Shown here: piece by piece, positions 16,273-24,411 of the stretch | Position numbering within the stretch: position 1 is the first letter of the stretch | Layout: every line of letters begins with the position of its first letter | Assembly (NCBI RefSeq): GCF_017353255.1 | Contig: NZ_JAFMYU010000008.1 | Location: 1-64,000, forward strand | DNA length: 64,000 nt | Direction: 5' to 3' | Origin: Fibrella aquatilis | GTDB taxonomy: Bacteria > Bacteroidota > Bacteroidia > Cytophagales > Spirosomataceae | Notes under the pieces: model-generated | Database searches by the model: none | The model's input: the letters and a program-made list of their open reading frames with translations, nothing else | Told to the model about the DNA's origin: nothing | Program-made: the position numbers and the translations under genes

Positions 16273-17487
16273 TTAGGCCTTGTGTTTGTCAACTAACTGA
16301 CTGCCGTATATGCCCCGGTGGCCCGAACAGAGGTAGGCCGTGACGCAGGCAAGGGCCGCGTAGGGTCCGCAGGGGGTGCCGAAGAGTTCGAGCGCCAGCA
16401 CCATGCAGGCCAGCGGGGTATTGGCCGCCCCGGCAAAAACGGCCACGAACCCCATGCCCGCCAGTAGCCCCGTGGGCAGCGCAAGCCAATAGGCGAGGGC
16501 GTTGCCCAGCGTGGCTCCGATAAAAAACAAGGGCGTCACCTCCCCGCCTTTAAAGCCCATGCCTAGCGTGACGGTGGTCAGCAACAGCTTGATAATGAAG
16601 TCGTAAGCCGGAAGCGGCTGACCAAACGACTCGACAATGACGGGGATTCCCAGGCCTATGTAGCGCGTGGTGCCCAGTGCCCAAACGGCCCCGGCTACCA
16701 CCACGCCGCCCACCACCGGGCGCAGGGGTGGGTAGGCGATGTAGCGGCTAGCCAGGTGGGCAATGGCGTGGGTGGTGCGGGTGAACAGCAGGGCGCAACC
16801 GCCAAAAATGGCCCCGGCCAGCAGGGCGCACCCCGCCAACAGGGGCGTGATGGGTGGCACCGTAGTGATGGCGTAGTGCGTATGCCCCACGCCCCACCAG
16901 CGCGTCACGTAGTCGGCACCGAGGGCGGCGATGAACACCGGAAAAATGGCCTGGTAAGTCAGGCGACCCACCACCAGCACTTCCAGTCCGAACACGGCCC
17001 CGGCCAGCGGCGTACCAAACACCGACCCAAACCCCGCGCTGATACCCGCCATCAGGATCAGTCGGCGGTTGGTAGGGGAGAGGCGGAAGGGGCGCGTGAG
17101 CTGATCGGCGAGGGAGCCGCCCAGTTGCAGGGCCGTGCCCTCGCGCCCCGCCGAACCGCCCAGCAGGTGGGTCACGAGCGTACCGATCAGCACCAACGGA
17201 AACATCCGAAACGGAATCCGGGCCGGGTGCTGTGCGTCTGAGCCGTGGATGGTGTCGATGACCAGGTTTGTGCCCCCCACCACCGACTGCCCCACGCGCA
17301 AATAAAGCCATTCGACGACAAAGCCACCCACCGGCAAGAGCGCAATAAGCCACCCATGCGCCTCGCGGTAGTCCGTAACCCAATCCAGCGACACGAGAAA
17401 CAACGCCGACGCCGACCCCGCCCCAACGGCCACAAGGCTGCTCAGCAGCAACCATTTCAGGATATACGAGAGGAGGCGGGTGGGCAT
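16273..17487 (-). CDS. ClC-family chloride channel/transporter
   Basis: A 404-residue polytopic protein of the ClC superfamily. The anion-selectivity-type motif GREGTALQ (canonical GREGP) appears about residue 112 after GGSAG, and GFKGGEVTPLFFIGATLGN corresponds to the second selectivity region (GxFxP type). The length is on the short side for bacterial ClC proteins and there is no C-terminal CBS pair. Transport of chloride, fluoride or another anion cannot be decided from sequence; the GREGT variation is worth noting. It is divergent from cobS, and its start codon is part of hairpin H9. Confidence 0.85.
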   Translation of the reverse strand: MPTRLLSYILKWLLLSSLVAVGAGSASALFLVSLDWVTDYREAHGWLIALLPVGGFVVEWLYLRVGQSVVGGTNLVIDTIHGSDAQHPARIPFRMFPLVLIGTLVTHLLGGSAGREGTALQLGGSLADQLTRPFRLSPTNRRLILMAGISAGFGSVFGTPLAGAVFGLEVLVVGRLTYQAIFPVFIAALGADYVTRWWGVGHTHYAITTVPPITPLLAGCALLAGAIFGGCALLFTRTTHAIAHLASRYIAYPPLRPVVGGVVVAGAVWALGTTRYIGLGIPVIVESFGQPLPAYDFIIKLLLTTVTLGMGFKGGEVTPLFFIGATLGNALAYWLALPTGLLAGMGFVAVFAGAANTPLACMVLALELFGTPCGPYAALACVTAYLCSGHRGIYGSQLVDKHKA

Positions 17488-17491
17488 GGGG

Positions 17492-17499
17492 TAAAGATA
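17492..17499 (-). promoter_or_regulatory. Mirrored -7-like box (ClC side)
   Basis: TATCTTTA on the minus strand resembles TAnnTTTG, five bases upstream of the ClC start codon. If used, it would give a leaderless or nearly leaderless transcript. Confidence 0.3.
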
Positions 17500-17564
17500 G
17501 TTGGTGGTTAGTGGTTGGTGGTTAGTGGCCCCCCACCACTAACCACCAACCACTAACCACCAAC

Positions 17565-17572
17565 TATCTTTA
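17565..17572 (+). promoter_or_regulatory. Mirrored -7-like box (cobS side)
   Basis: TATCTTTA on the plus strand, the exact mirror of the box at 17492-17499, ending four bases before the cobS ATG. Confidence 0.3.
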
Positions 17573-17576
17573 CCCC

Positions 17577-18368
17577 ATGCGTACACTTTTCTTTACGGCC
17601 CTCATGTTCTACACGCGGTTGCCGGTGCCTAAAGGCATTGACCATTCCGAAGACCTGCTCAACCGGTCTACGTTGTTTTTTCCGCTTATTGGCTGGATCG
17701 TGGGGGGCATCGGGTTGGGCGTGTACTGGCTGGGTACGTATGTTTTCCCGCCCGAACTGGCCGTTTTGTTCAGCATGATCGCTACTATTTGGGCCACTGG
17801 CGCTTTCCACGAAGATGGCTTTGCCGATATGTGCGACGGCTTTGGTGGCGGCTGGAGCAAGCAGCAGATCCTGACCATTATGAAAGACAGCCGCCTGGGC
17901 ACCTACGGGGCGGTTGGGCTGGGGCTGCTACTGGCGGTGAAGTTTTTTGCGCTACTGAAACTGTTCACGATCCAGGAGCTTGGCTGGCCCGTGGCGCTGG
18001 TATTCCTGGCCGGGCATACCCTGAGCCGGTGGGTGGCTACAACCATCATTGCGGCCATGCCCTACGCCCGCGAAGACGAACAGTCGAAGGCCAAACCCAT
18101 TGCCAAAGGCGGCATATCGGGCTGGCCGCTGGCTATTGCTACGCTGTTTGGCCTGCTGCCCCTGCTGCTGCTGGCGCTGGCGGGTTTCTGGGCTTACTTC
18201 GCCTTCCTCATCCCGCTGTGGCTGGTGCGCTGGCGGCTGATGGCATTCTTCCGAAAATGGCTCGGCGGCTACACCGGCGACTGCCTGGGCGCCACGCAGC
18301 AACTTACCGAAGTCATTGTGTACCTGGCCTACGTTTCTATTACCCACATCAGCCTCATGGCCTTATGA
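17577..18368 (+). CDS. cobS: Adenosylcobinamide-GDP ribazoletransferase
   Basis: CobS, a membrane enzyme joining adenosylcobinamide-GDP and alpha-ribazole in the last stage of cobalamin assembly. Family marks are FYTRLPVP near the N terminus, FPLIGWIVGG, and the acidic metal-binding stretch FHEDGFADMCDGFGGG (about residues 77-92), followed by MKDSRLGTYGAVGL. It is 263 residues with several membrane helices. It overlaps cobC by four bases (ATGA), indicating translational coupling. No cobalamin riboswitch is visible upstream: the gap is entirely hairpin H9. Confidence 0.93.
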   Translation: MRTLFFTALMFYTRLPVPKGIDHSEDLLNRSTLFFPLIGWIVGGIGLGVYWLGTYVFPPELAVLFSMIATIWATGAFHEDGFADMCDGFGGGWSKQQILTIMKDSRLGTYGAVGLGLLLAVKFFALLKLFTIQELGWPVALVFLAGHTLSRWVATTIIAAMPYAREDEQSKAKPIAKGGISGWPLAIATLFGLLPLLLLALAGFWAYFAFLIPLWLVRWRLMAFFRKWLGGYTGDCLGATQQLTEVIVYLAYVSITHISLMAL

Positions 18369-18946
18369 CCATTTACCTTATCCGCCACACCGAAGTAGGC
18401 GTGGGTCGCGGCATCTGCTACGGCAACTCCGACGTGGCCCTGGCCGACAATTACCCCGATCAACTGGCCCGTATCCAGACCAACCTCCTGGCCCCACCCG
18501 ACCTGATCTGGTCGAGTCCGCTGAGCCGCTGCCGCCAACTGGCCCAGGATCTGGCCCCGCCCGACACCGTCATTCAATTTGACGAACGCCTGCGTGAATA
18601 CCACTTCGGCGACTGGGAAATGCTGCCCTGGACTGATATCCCCCGCGCCGCCCTCGACGGCTGGATGGCCGATTTCGTGACCAACGCGCCCCCCGGCGGT
18701 GAGTCGTTTCAGGCGCTGGCCAACCGTGTTGGGGCGTTCTGGCAGGAGCAGATTCTGCCCCTGGCCTCGCCGGAGGGGCCAAAAACGGTGTATCTGGTGG
18801 CGCATGGTGGGGTAATCCGCACGTTGCTTTGTCTGTTCTTAGACCTATCTTTGCACAACGCCTACCGCCTGCATCTGGACTACGCCGCCGTCTCGAAGGT
18901 GACGATTCAGCAGGGGACTTACCAGGTGGGCTATATCAATCGCTAA
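18365..18946 (+). CDS. cobC: Alpha-ribazole phosphatase (histidine phosphatase family)
   Basis: A 193-residue histidine phosphatase that would dephosphorylate alpha-ribazole phosphate or adenosylcobalamin phosphate. The catalytic RHT motif (YLIRHTEVGVG, His8) replaces the common RHG/RHA form, as is usual in CobC. The second histidine is in VAHGGVIRTLL, and ICYGNSDVAL is also typical. The overlap with cobS and the shared strand make the cobalamin role likely. The reading frame upstream of 18365 is not used. Confidence 0.9.
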   Translation: MTIYLIRHTEVGVGRGICYGNSDVALADNYPDQLARIQTNLLAPPDLIWSSPLSRCRQLAQDLAPPDTVIQFDERLREYHFGDWEMLPWTDIPRAALDGWMADFVTNAPPGGESFQALANRVGAFWQEQILPLASPEGPKTVYLVAHGGVIRTLLCLFLDLSLHNAYRLHLDYAAVSKVTIQQGTYQVGYINR

Positions 18947-18992
18947 GTCAAAAAAGACGTTTTTTGCTTTCCTAACTACGTCATATTCGTCA

Positions 18993-19529
18993 ATGAAACC
19001 GTTCCAGATTCGCCTTACTACGGCCGCTTCGCTTGTATTACTCGTTGCTCTGTCGCGCGTGTTGCCCCACCCGCCCAACGCCGCCCCCGTGATGGCGATG
19101 GCCCTTTTCGGCGGTGCCATGTTCGACAAAAAGTGGGTTGGCCTGGTAGTGCCCACGCTGGCTATGCTCCTGAGCGATGCCTACATTGGCTTCCATGGCA
19201 CTATGGGCGCAGTCTATAGCTCGTTTGCCCTGGCGTGGCTCATTGGCGCGGTGGCCCTGCGTCAGCCTACGTTCGGTAAAGTAGTGGCGGGGTCGCTGGT
19301 GGGATCGGTGTTGTTTTTTCTGATCACCAACTTCGCCGTGTGGTACGGCAGCAGTTTTTACCCACAAACGGGCGTGGGCCTGCTGGGTTGCTACGCCGCC
19401 GGTTTGGCATTCTATAACAATCAGTCGTTTTTCGTCAACGCCCTCCTCGGCGATCTCTTCTTCAGCGGCCTGCTCTTCGGTGGCTATGCCTTGTTGCAAC
19501 GTCGTTTCCCGGTGTTGAAAACAGCGTAA
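18993..19529 (+). CDS. DUF6580-type small membrane protein
   Basis: A 178-residue membrane protein with about five to six helices. Recognisable stretches are HPPNAAPVMAMALFGGAMF near the N terminus and FFLITNFAVWYGSSFYP in the middle, matching the family I know as DUF6580. The compact size and helix count resemble substrate-binding S components of ECF transporters. Its place 46 bp after cobC suggests a cobalamin-related role, for example uptake of a corrinoid or ribazole precursor. That is inference: no ECF ATPase or EcfT gene is in the window. Confidence 0.7.
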   Translation: MKPFQIRLTTAASLVLLVALSRVLPHPPNAAPVMAMALFGGAMFDKKWVGLVVPTLAMLLSDAYIGFHGTMGAVYSSFALAWLIGAVALRQPTFGKVVAGSLVGSVLFFLITNFAVWYGSSFYPQTGVGLLGCYAAGLAFYNNQSFFVNALLGDLFFSGLLFGGYALLQRRFPVLKTA

Positions 19530-19548
19530 GCGCTTTATGATAATTGGC

Positions 19549-19587
19549 AAAAAGCGGCCTCTGGAGATTCCAGAGGCCGCTTTTTTT
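19549..19587 (+). terminator. Rho-independent terminator
   Basis: A GCGGCCTCTGG stem with loop AGATT and a trailing T-run, flanked by A-runs so it can act in both directions. It lies 20 bp after the DUF6580 stop. Confidence 0.85.
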
Positions 19588-19607
19588 GTTGAGGGTTGGT
19601 CGTACGG

Positions 19608-19649
19608 GGTGTTGTGCTGTCAGGTCTGAGGACCTGACAGCACAACACC
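19608..19649. repeat. 19-bp perfect inverted repeat with TGAG loop
   Basis: Arms GGTGTTGTGCTGTCAGGTC (19608-19626) and its complement (19631-19649). There is no T-run. The core CTGTCAGGTC/GACCTGACAG resembles intergenic palindromes I have seen in other Bacteroidota. Confidence 0.8.
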
Positions 19650-19668
19650 ACCACCAGACACCCAATAC

Positions 19669-19697
19669 AAAAAAAGCCCGAACCTCGCGGTCCGGGC
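19669..19697 (-). terminator. Rho-independent terminator of the fasciclin gene
   Basis: On the minus strand GCCCGGACC, loop GCGA, GGTTCGGGC and seven T residues, with one internal mismatch. It begins about 30 bp after the fasciclin stop codon. Confidence 0.75.
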
Positions 19698-19726
19698 AAC
19701 ATCTCACTAGGTTACTTGGTACTGCC

Positions 19727-20281
19727 TTAGTTCGGCATCAACACCGTGTCGATCACGTGGATCACACCGTTCGACTGGTTCACATCGGCGATTGTAACGG
19801 TCGATTTGCCACCTTTCTCGTCGGTCAACACAATCTTTTTGCCTTTCTGCATGGCGGTCAATGAACCGCCAGCCACTGTTTTCAGCGTTGCGGTGCCGTT
19901 ACCGGCTTTAATTGCCTTCATCAGGTCCATAGCGCTCATCTTGCCCGACACCACGTGGTAGGTCAAAATGCCCGTCAGGGTTGCTTTGTTTTCGGGCTTC
20001 ACCAGCGTTTCCACCGTGCCTTTGGGCAGTTTATTGAATGCCGCGTTGGTAGGCGCAAATACCGTAAACGGACCCGGACCCGACAGCGTTTCGACCAGAC
20101 CAGCCGCCTTTACGGCCGCTACCAGCGTGGTGTGGTCTTTCGAGTTCACCGCGTTTTCAATAATGTTTTTCGAGGGGTACATTGGCGCACCACCCACCGT
20201 TACTGTTTTCTCCTGTGCGAAAGCGGATTGACCGACGGCCAAAAGGGCCACGGCACCAAGAATGAATTTGAACGAAGTCAT
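19727..20281 (-). CDS. Secreted fasciclin-domain protein
   Basis: A 184-residue exported protein: signal peptide (to about residue 22, ending AFAQ) and a single FAS1 domain. The H1 and H2 regions of FAS1 are clear: FTVFAPTNAAFNKLP (about 92-106) and the closing VIHVIDTVLMP. The YHVVSGKMSA segment between them is also typical. FAS1 proteins mediate adhesion or matrix contacts; the ligand is unknown. It is probably monocistronic, with its own terminator. Confidence 0.92.
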   Translation of the reverse strand: MTSFKFILGAVALLAVGQSAFAQEKTVTVGGAPMYPSKNIIENAVNSKDHTTLVAAVKAAGLVETLSGPGPFTVFAPTNAAFNKLPKGTVETLVKPENKATLTGILTYHVVSGKMSAMDLMKAIKAGNGTATLKTVAGGSLTAMQKGKKIVLTDEKGGKSTVTIADVNQSNGVIHVIDTVLMPN

Positions 20282-20392
20282 TTGTTTAGCAGGAAAAACC
20301 TGCGTTTGTTAGTGAATATTGTTGAGATCGATCCTCGCCATCATTTACGACGATACCTACATGTTTAGATTTGCCCGTATTTAAAAAAAACC

Positions 20393-20428
20393 AAAAAAGG
20401 CCCTGAGCACGCGCCCAGGGCCTTTTTT
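20393..20428 (-). terminator. Rho-independent terminator of the DPP IV gene
   Basis: A GGCCCTG/CAGGGCC stem flanked by an A-run and a T-run. It lies just after the peptidase stop on the minus strand and would also work on the plus strand. Confidence 0.85.
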
Positions 20429-20443
20429 GACCAATGACCAATT

Positions 20444-22639
20444 TCACCTCCCCCCCGGCGGGCAGTTTTTCTTCAGGAAATTGGTATAGAGCGCGTTCAA
20501 ATGCGGGCGTGTACCGGCCCCTTCGTAAATCCCGTGCGACCGGTTGGGGTAGGCCATAAACTGAAACTGTTTGTTGTATTTCACCAACTCGTTCACCAGC
20601 ATTTCGGCGTTGGCGTAGTGCACGTTATCGTCGCCGGTGCCGTGGATGTAGAGTAAATTACCGCGCAGGTTTTTGGCGTGTGTCACGGGTGAACCAGCCA
20701 CAAAATCCCCCCTGTTCTCTTGCGGCAGACCCATATACCGCTCCTGGTAAATATTGTCGTAGGTAAGCTGGTTGGCCACGGCCGCCACGGCAATGCCCGT
20801 TTTATAAATGTCAGGGTACTGAAACAGCAGGTTCAGCGTGGTTGACCCGCCGCCGCTCCAGCCCCAGACCGCCACCCGGCTCGTGTCGATGTAGGCGTGG
20901 CGGCTGAACAGCGCTTTGGCGCCCATAGCCTGATCGCGGATGTTGATGCGGCCAATCTGCCGGTAAATACTTTTGCGCCAGGCGGCACCTTTCAGCGTAG
21001 GCGTTCCCCGGTTGTCGAGGGCGGCGTAGATATAGCCCGACTTCGCCATGTTTTCGGTATACATGTTGTTTTCTCCCGTGCCAAATACGTCGTTAGTAGT
21101 TGTGCCCGCCGGTTCGCCGTAGACGTAGAAAACGATGGGGTACTTTTTGGTGCTGTCGAAATCGGTCGGCAGGGCCATCCAGCCATCCAGTGTCACGTTG
21201 TCGGCAGTGTTGACGGTGAAAAACCGGACGTTGCGGCCTAGTTCTGCCGAGGGACGCGGGTTGGTACCGGGGCGCAGGGGCTTGTGGTCGGCTAGGGTCA
21301 CAAATTCGCGCGTGGGTGGGGTGCGGTGGCTCGAAAAGCTGTGAAACGCCACTTGCCCGTTGGGCGACACGTCGTAACTGTGCGTGCCTACCTGTTCGGC
21401 GGGGGAGAGCCGTTCTGCTTTGCCGCCACTTGCCAGGGGTACCCGGAAGAGGTAGCGTTGCGTAGCGTTGTCGGGCGAGGCGGTGAAGTAGACGAAGCCC
21501 CCCCGCTCGTCGATGCGCTCCAGTTCGGCCATATCATAGTCGCCGGGGGTGAGCAGGGTCTGCTGCTTGCCGTCGGGGCTGAACTTGTAGATGTGCCGCC
21601 AGCCGTCTTTTTCCGACACCCACAAAAACGACTTACCCCCATCAACCCACTCCCAGCCGGTGGGGTCGTCGCGGTCCCAGCGAGCCTTAATGTCGATCCA
21701 GGCCTTGTCGGTTTCGGTAAAAATGGGCTTCACCGTGTTCTTCGCGGCATCACAGACGAAGATGATCGACTCGTTTTGCTTGCGGTTAAGCTGTTGCACA
21801 ATCAGTTCGTTACCGGTCGATCCTGTGCTTGGAAACCACTCGGCCCGGACGAGGTAATGCTGCGCCGGGTCGCCGGGCAGGGGTAGCCAACGCGTGGCCC
21901 CACCCGTAGCCGACACCAGCCCAATGCGGGTAGGCGAGGGTGATTCGCCCACCTTCGGGTATTCGACCGGGATGGTGTAGGAATAGATCGAGTCGGTGTT
22001 GTCGATCATCAGGAAATCGCGGATTTTGCTCGCGTCTACCTGCCAGTAGGCCAGTTGCTTGCTGTCGGGACTCCACCGGAACCCGTCGCGGCAACCAAAT
22101 TCTTCTTCATACGCCCAGTCGAAGGTGCCGTTGATGCGCTGCCGGGTGCCATCGGTGGTTAGCTGCGTTACTTTTCCGGTGGCAATTTCTTCCGAAAACA
22201 GGTTGCTCTTGCTCACGTAGCCTACCCGCTTGCCGTCGGGCGAGAGCTTGGCATACAGCAGCGATTGCGCGGGCTGTTTGGCCCCTACCTGCTTCAGTTG
22301 GCCCGTTTTTCGGCTTAGCACGTAATAATCGCCCCGCGTATTGTAGCGCCAGACGCGGGCCGTGTTGGTGAAAATGAGCACCTGCGACGAGTCCTGACTG
22401 AAGGCGAAATCGGCCACGGTGATGGGGCCTTTACCCCCGGCGGACGTGAGTTGAGCGGGGGTAACAAGGGTCGTTTCCTGGCCGGTGCGCACATCGGTGC
22501 GGGTGATGCCACCTTTGGCAATCTGCACGGTGGCGTTGCCGTCGGCGCTCCAGCGGAGGTTGCGCGACCGGAATTGTGCCGTGGCCGAGAGGGCGGTGCC
22601 GAGGAGCAGGGCAAACAGAAGTTTTCGTGAAAGATGCAT
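20444..22639 (-). CDS. Dipeptidyl peptidase IV (S9B serine peptidase)
   Basis: A 731-residue exported S9B peptidase that removes N-terminal dipeptides. It has a signal peptide, an N-terminal beta-propeller (about 30-470) containing the double-glutamate motif WAYEEEFG that anchors the substrate N terminus, and a C-terminal alpha/beta-hydrolase domain. The catalytic Ser is in GWSGGGS, Asp in GTGDDNVH and His in NRSHGIYEG. The protein ends with a PPGGR tail. It probably works in the periplasm on peptides. It has its own terminator, and its promoter side faces hairpin H10. Confidence 0.92.
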   Translation of the reverse strand: MHLSRKLLFALLLGTALSATAQFRSRNLRWSADGNATVQIAKGGITRTDVRTGQETTLVTPAQLTSAGGKGPITVADFAFSQDSSQVLIFTNTARVWRYNTRGDYYVLSRKTGQLKQVGAKQPAQSLLYAKLSPDGKRVGYVSKSNLFSEEIATGKVTQLTTDGTRQRINGTFDWAYEEEFGCRDGFRWSPDSKQLAYWQVDASKIRDFLMIDNTDSIYSYTIPVEYPKVGESPSPTRIGLVSATGGATRWLPLPGDPAQHYLVRAEWFPSTGSTGNELIVQQLNRKQNESIIFVCDAAKNTVKPIFTETDKAWIDIKARWDRDDPTGWEWVDGGKSFLWVSEKDGWRHIYKFSPDGKQQTLLTPGDYDMAELERIDERGGFVYFTASPDNATQRYLFRVPLASGGKAERLSPAEQVGTHSYDVSPNGQVAFHSFSSHRTPPTREFVTLADHKPLRPGTNPRPSAELGRNVRFFTVNTADNVTLDGWMALPTDFDSTKKYPIVFYVYGEPAGTTTNDVFGTGENNMYTENMAKSGYIYAALDNRGTPTLKGAAWRKSIYRQIGRINIRDQAMGAKALFSRHAYIDTSRVAVWGWSGGGSTTLNLLFQYPDIYKTGIAVAAVANQLTYDNIYQERYMGLPQENRGDFVAGSPVTHAKNLRGNLLYIHGTGDDNVHYANAEMLVNELVKYNKQFQFMAYPNRSHGIYEGAGTRPHLNALYTNFLKKNCPPGGR

Positions 22640-22658
22640 TGAGTGGTTAGATTGAAGG

Positions 22659-22811
22659 CAGGGGAACGCGGATTTTTTGGGACAGGATTATCAGGATGAC
22701 AGGATGAACAGGATTCTGAGTTTGCTCTACTAACTTGTTCGGAAGTGAAAAGAAAATCCTGTTCATCCTGCCATCCTGATCATCCTGTCCCAAAAAATCC
22801 GCGTTCCCCTG
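22659..22811. repeat. Long intergenic hairpin H10 with 8-9 bp words
   Basis: Arms about 22659-22712 and 22757-22811 (about 54 bp, a few mismatches) carry CAGGAT at 8-9 bp spacing, plus GGGGAACGCGGATTTTTTGG at the tips. The loop is about 44 bases. It lies in the divergent gap between the S9B peptidase and rsmE. Confidence 0.9.
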
Positions 22812-22864
22812 TTTTATTCTGCCGTGAAGTTAAATCCTAAGCCGTAAATACCTTTACGTTACCT

Positions 22865-23590
22865 ATGCACCTGTTTTACCAACCCGCGCTTTCACCCACC
22901 GACACCTCCGGCCAACTAAGCGACGACGATGCCCGGCACGCCACCCGCACCCTCCGCCTTGGCCCTGGCGAGGCCATTTTGGTGACCAACGGACGCGGAA
23001 ATCGGTTCGGCAGCGTTATTACCAGGGCCGATAACAAAGGTTGTGCGTTTCGGATTGAGACGGTCGAAACAGTCGAACCACGCCCGTTTTCCGTACGTAT
23101 CTGCGTGGCCCCCACCAAAAACCTGGATCGTATTGAGTGGTTTGTGGAAAAGGCCGTTGAACTGGGTATCGAGCAGATTAGTTTTTTCTACGGGCAGCAT
23201 TCCGAGCGGCGCGTACTGAAGCTGGAGCGCATCGAAAAAATTGCTGTGGCGGCCATGAAACAGTCACTGCAATCGTGGTTACCACAGCTTGATGAGGGCC
23301 TTCCGCTAACAAAGTTAATAAGTCAATCGGTTGATGGTCAGTGCTTTATTGCTCATCTGCCCGACGATGGCCAGGCCCCGCACTTGTTCCATGCAGCCAG
23401 CCCGACTCAGAAATACACCGTGCTCATTGGCCCGGAAGGTGATTTTTCGGCACAGGAAGTGCAGCAGGTTATAGCGGCGGGTTTCCAACTCGTCACCCTC
23501 GGCCCCAACCGCCTCCGCACCGAAACCGCCGCGTTGAGTGCCTGTCAGTGTTTGAATTTGCTAAACGTAGTAAACTCAGTAAACCTATAA
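22865..23590 (+). CDS. rsmE: 16S rRNA (uracil-1498-N3)-methyltransferase
   Basis: RsmE methylates U1498 of 16S rRNA. The SPOUT trefoil-knot motifs are present: VAPTKNLDRIEWFVEKAVELG, IGPEGDFSAQEV and LGPNRLRTETAAL. The N-terminal PUA-like part (HATRTLRLGPGE...LVTNGRG) is also normal. At 241 residues it is close to standard; the last residues (VVNSVNL) and stop run into a small palindrome. Confidence 0.92.
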   Translation: MHLFYQPALSPTDTSGQLSDDDARHATRTLRLGPGEAILVTNGRGNRFGSVITRADNKGCAFRIETVETVEPRPFSVRICVAPTKNLDRIEWFVEKAVELGIEQISFFYGQHSERRVLKLERIEKIAVAAMKQSLQSWLPQLDEGLPLTKLISQSVDGQCFIAHLPDDGQAPHLFHAASPTQKYTVLIGPEGDFSAQEVQQVIAAGFQLVTLGPNRLRTETAALSACQCLNLLNVVNSVNL

Positions 23591-23613
23591 GGTTTCCAAA
23601 ACCTTATAGGTTT
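23581..23613. repeat. 15-bp palindrome at the rsmE stop
   Basis: AAACCTATAAGGTTT, loop CCA, then the complement. It includes the rsmE stop codon. The sequence resembles a short palindrome common between genes in Cytophagales (recognised from memory). There is no T-run. Confidence 0.8.
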
Positions 23614-23625
23614 GATAACAGCCCT

Positions 23626-24291
23626 ATGAAACGCCTCCTTCTTTTACTGTTCGTTGCCTACTGTTCACTGCATACTGTAAACGCTCAGCCCTACGGCTTC
23701 AAAATTGCCAAGCTGAAGTATAACGGCGGGGGCGACTGGTATGCCAACAAAACGTCGCTGCCCAACCTGATCAAGTTTGCCAACCAGCAGTTGCGGATGG
23801 CCATTTTCCCCGAAGAAGACATCGTAGAGGCGGGTAGCCCCGATCTGTTTTCGTACCCGTTCGTACACATGACCGGCCACGGCAACGTGTCGTTTTCCGA
23901 CGGCGAGGTAGAAAACCTGCGCAAGTATTTGCAGTCGGGCGGGTTTTTGCATGTGGATGATAATTACGGCCTCGACAAGTTTATTCGCCGCGAGATGAAG
24001 CGCGTGTTTCCCGATCTGTCGTTTATTGAACTGCCCTTTTCGCACCCCATTTACAATCAGAAATTCAAGTTTCCCAACGGCCTGCCCAAAGTACATGAGC
24101 ATGATGGCAAGGCCCCGCAGGGATTTGGTTTGATTTATCAGGGACGATTAGTTTGTTTTTACAGTTATGAGTGTGACCTGGGCAACGGCTGGGAAGATCA
24201 GATTATCTACAACGACCCCGAATCGGTTCGGCAGGCTGCGTTGCGTATGGGAGCCAATCTGCTTCAATACGCTACCACGGTGGCCAATTGA
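23626..24291 (+). CDS. DUF4159 secreted protein
   Basis: A 221-residue exported protein: signal peptide to about residue 21, then a DUF4159 domain. This is a class-I glutamine-amidotransferase-like fold seen by itself or fused to von Willebrand domains in Bacteroidota. Landmarks are AKLKYNGGGDWYANKTSLPNL, FVHMTGHGNVSFSD and GGFLHVDDNYG. No catalytic activity is known. It is often found near MoxR/BatA clusters, but none is visible here; its neighbours are rsmE and the desaturase. Confidence 0.85.
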   Translation: MKRLLLLLFVAYCSLHTVNAQPYGFKIAKLKYNGGGDWYANKTSLPNLIKFANQQLRMAIFPEEDIVEAGSPDLFSYPFVHMTGHGNVSFSDGEVENLRKYLQSGGFLHVDDNYGLDKFIRREMKRVFPDLSFIELPFSHPIYNQKFKFPNGLPKVHEHDGKAPQGFGLIYQGRLVCFYSYECDLGNGWEDQIIYNDPESVRQAALRMGANLLQYATTVAN

Positions 24292-24334
24292 TCGAATTAG
24301 CCAATTAAATAGGCCATCATAGTCTGGAATAGCC

Positions 24335-24362
24335 TTGTAGTCCCCGAAAAATCTTATTTTTG
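24335..24362 (+). promoter_or_regulatory. Candidate Bacteroidota promoter for the desaturase
   Basis: TTG, 17 bases, then TATTTTTG, matching a -33 TTTG-like and -7 TAnnTTTG pair with slightly short spacing. It would give a leader of about 45 bases before the GTG at 24412. Confidence 0.45.
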
Positions 24363-24411
24363 TTAAGACATTCGGTTTTTGTTTCTGCTCAAAGTTTAAC
24401 TGTTAATCACT

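Larger units (their letters stand above)
17484..17580. repeat. Heptad hairpin H9 spanning both divergent start codons
   Basis: Arms 17484-17528 and 17536-17580 are perfect over 45 bp with a 7-base loop. Words are TGGTTAG, TGGTTGG, TGGTTAG. The arm tips are GCATG and CATGC, so the start codons of the ClC gene (17485-17487) and cobS (17577-17579) are inside the inverted repeat, together with mirrored TATCTTTA boxes. Confidence 0.96.

Noticed and set aside
16748-17455. Long open frame antisense-phase to the ClC gene (235 codons)
   Set aside because: It is a shadow of a GC-rich gene in another frame of the same strand; no recognisable domain and extreme Gly/Arg bias.
17488-17576. Cobalamin riboswitch upstream of cobS
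   Set aside because: The gap is fully occupied by the heptad hairpin; no B12-box-like sequence is visible and the space is too short.
18832-18850. TATCTTTG inside cobC as a promoter for the DUF6580 gene
   Set aside because: A TTG-N19-TATCTTTG match exists but lies in coding sequence about 150 bp upstream of the gene; chance match cannot be excluded.
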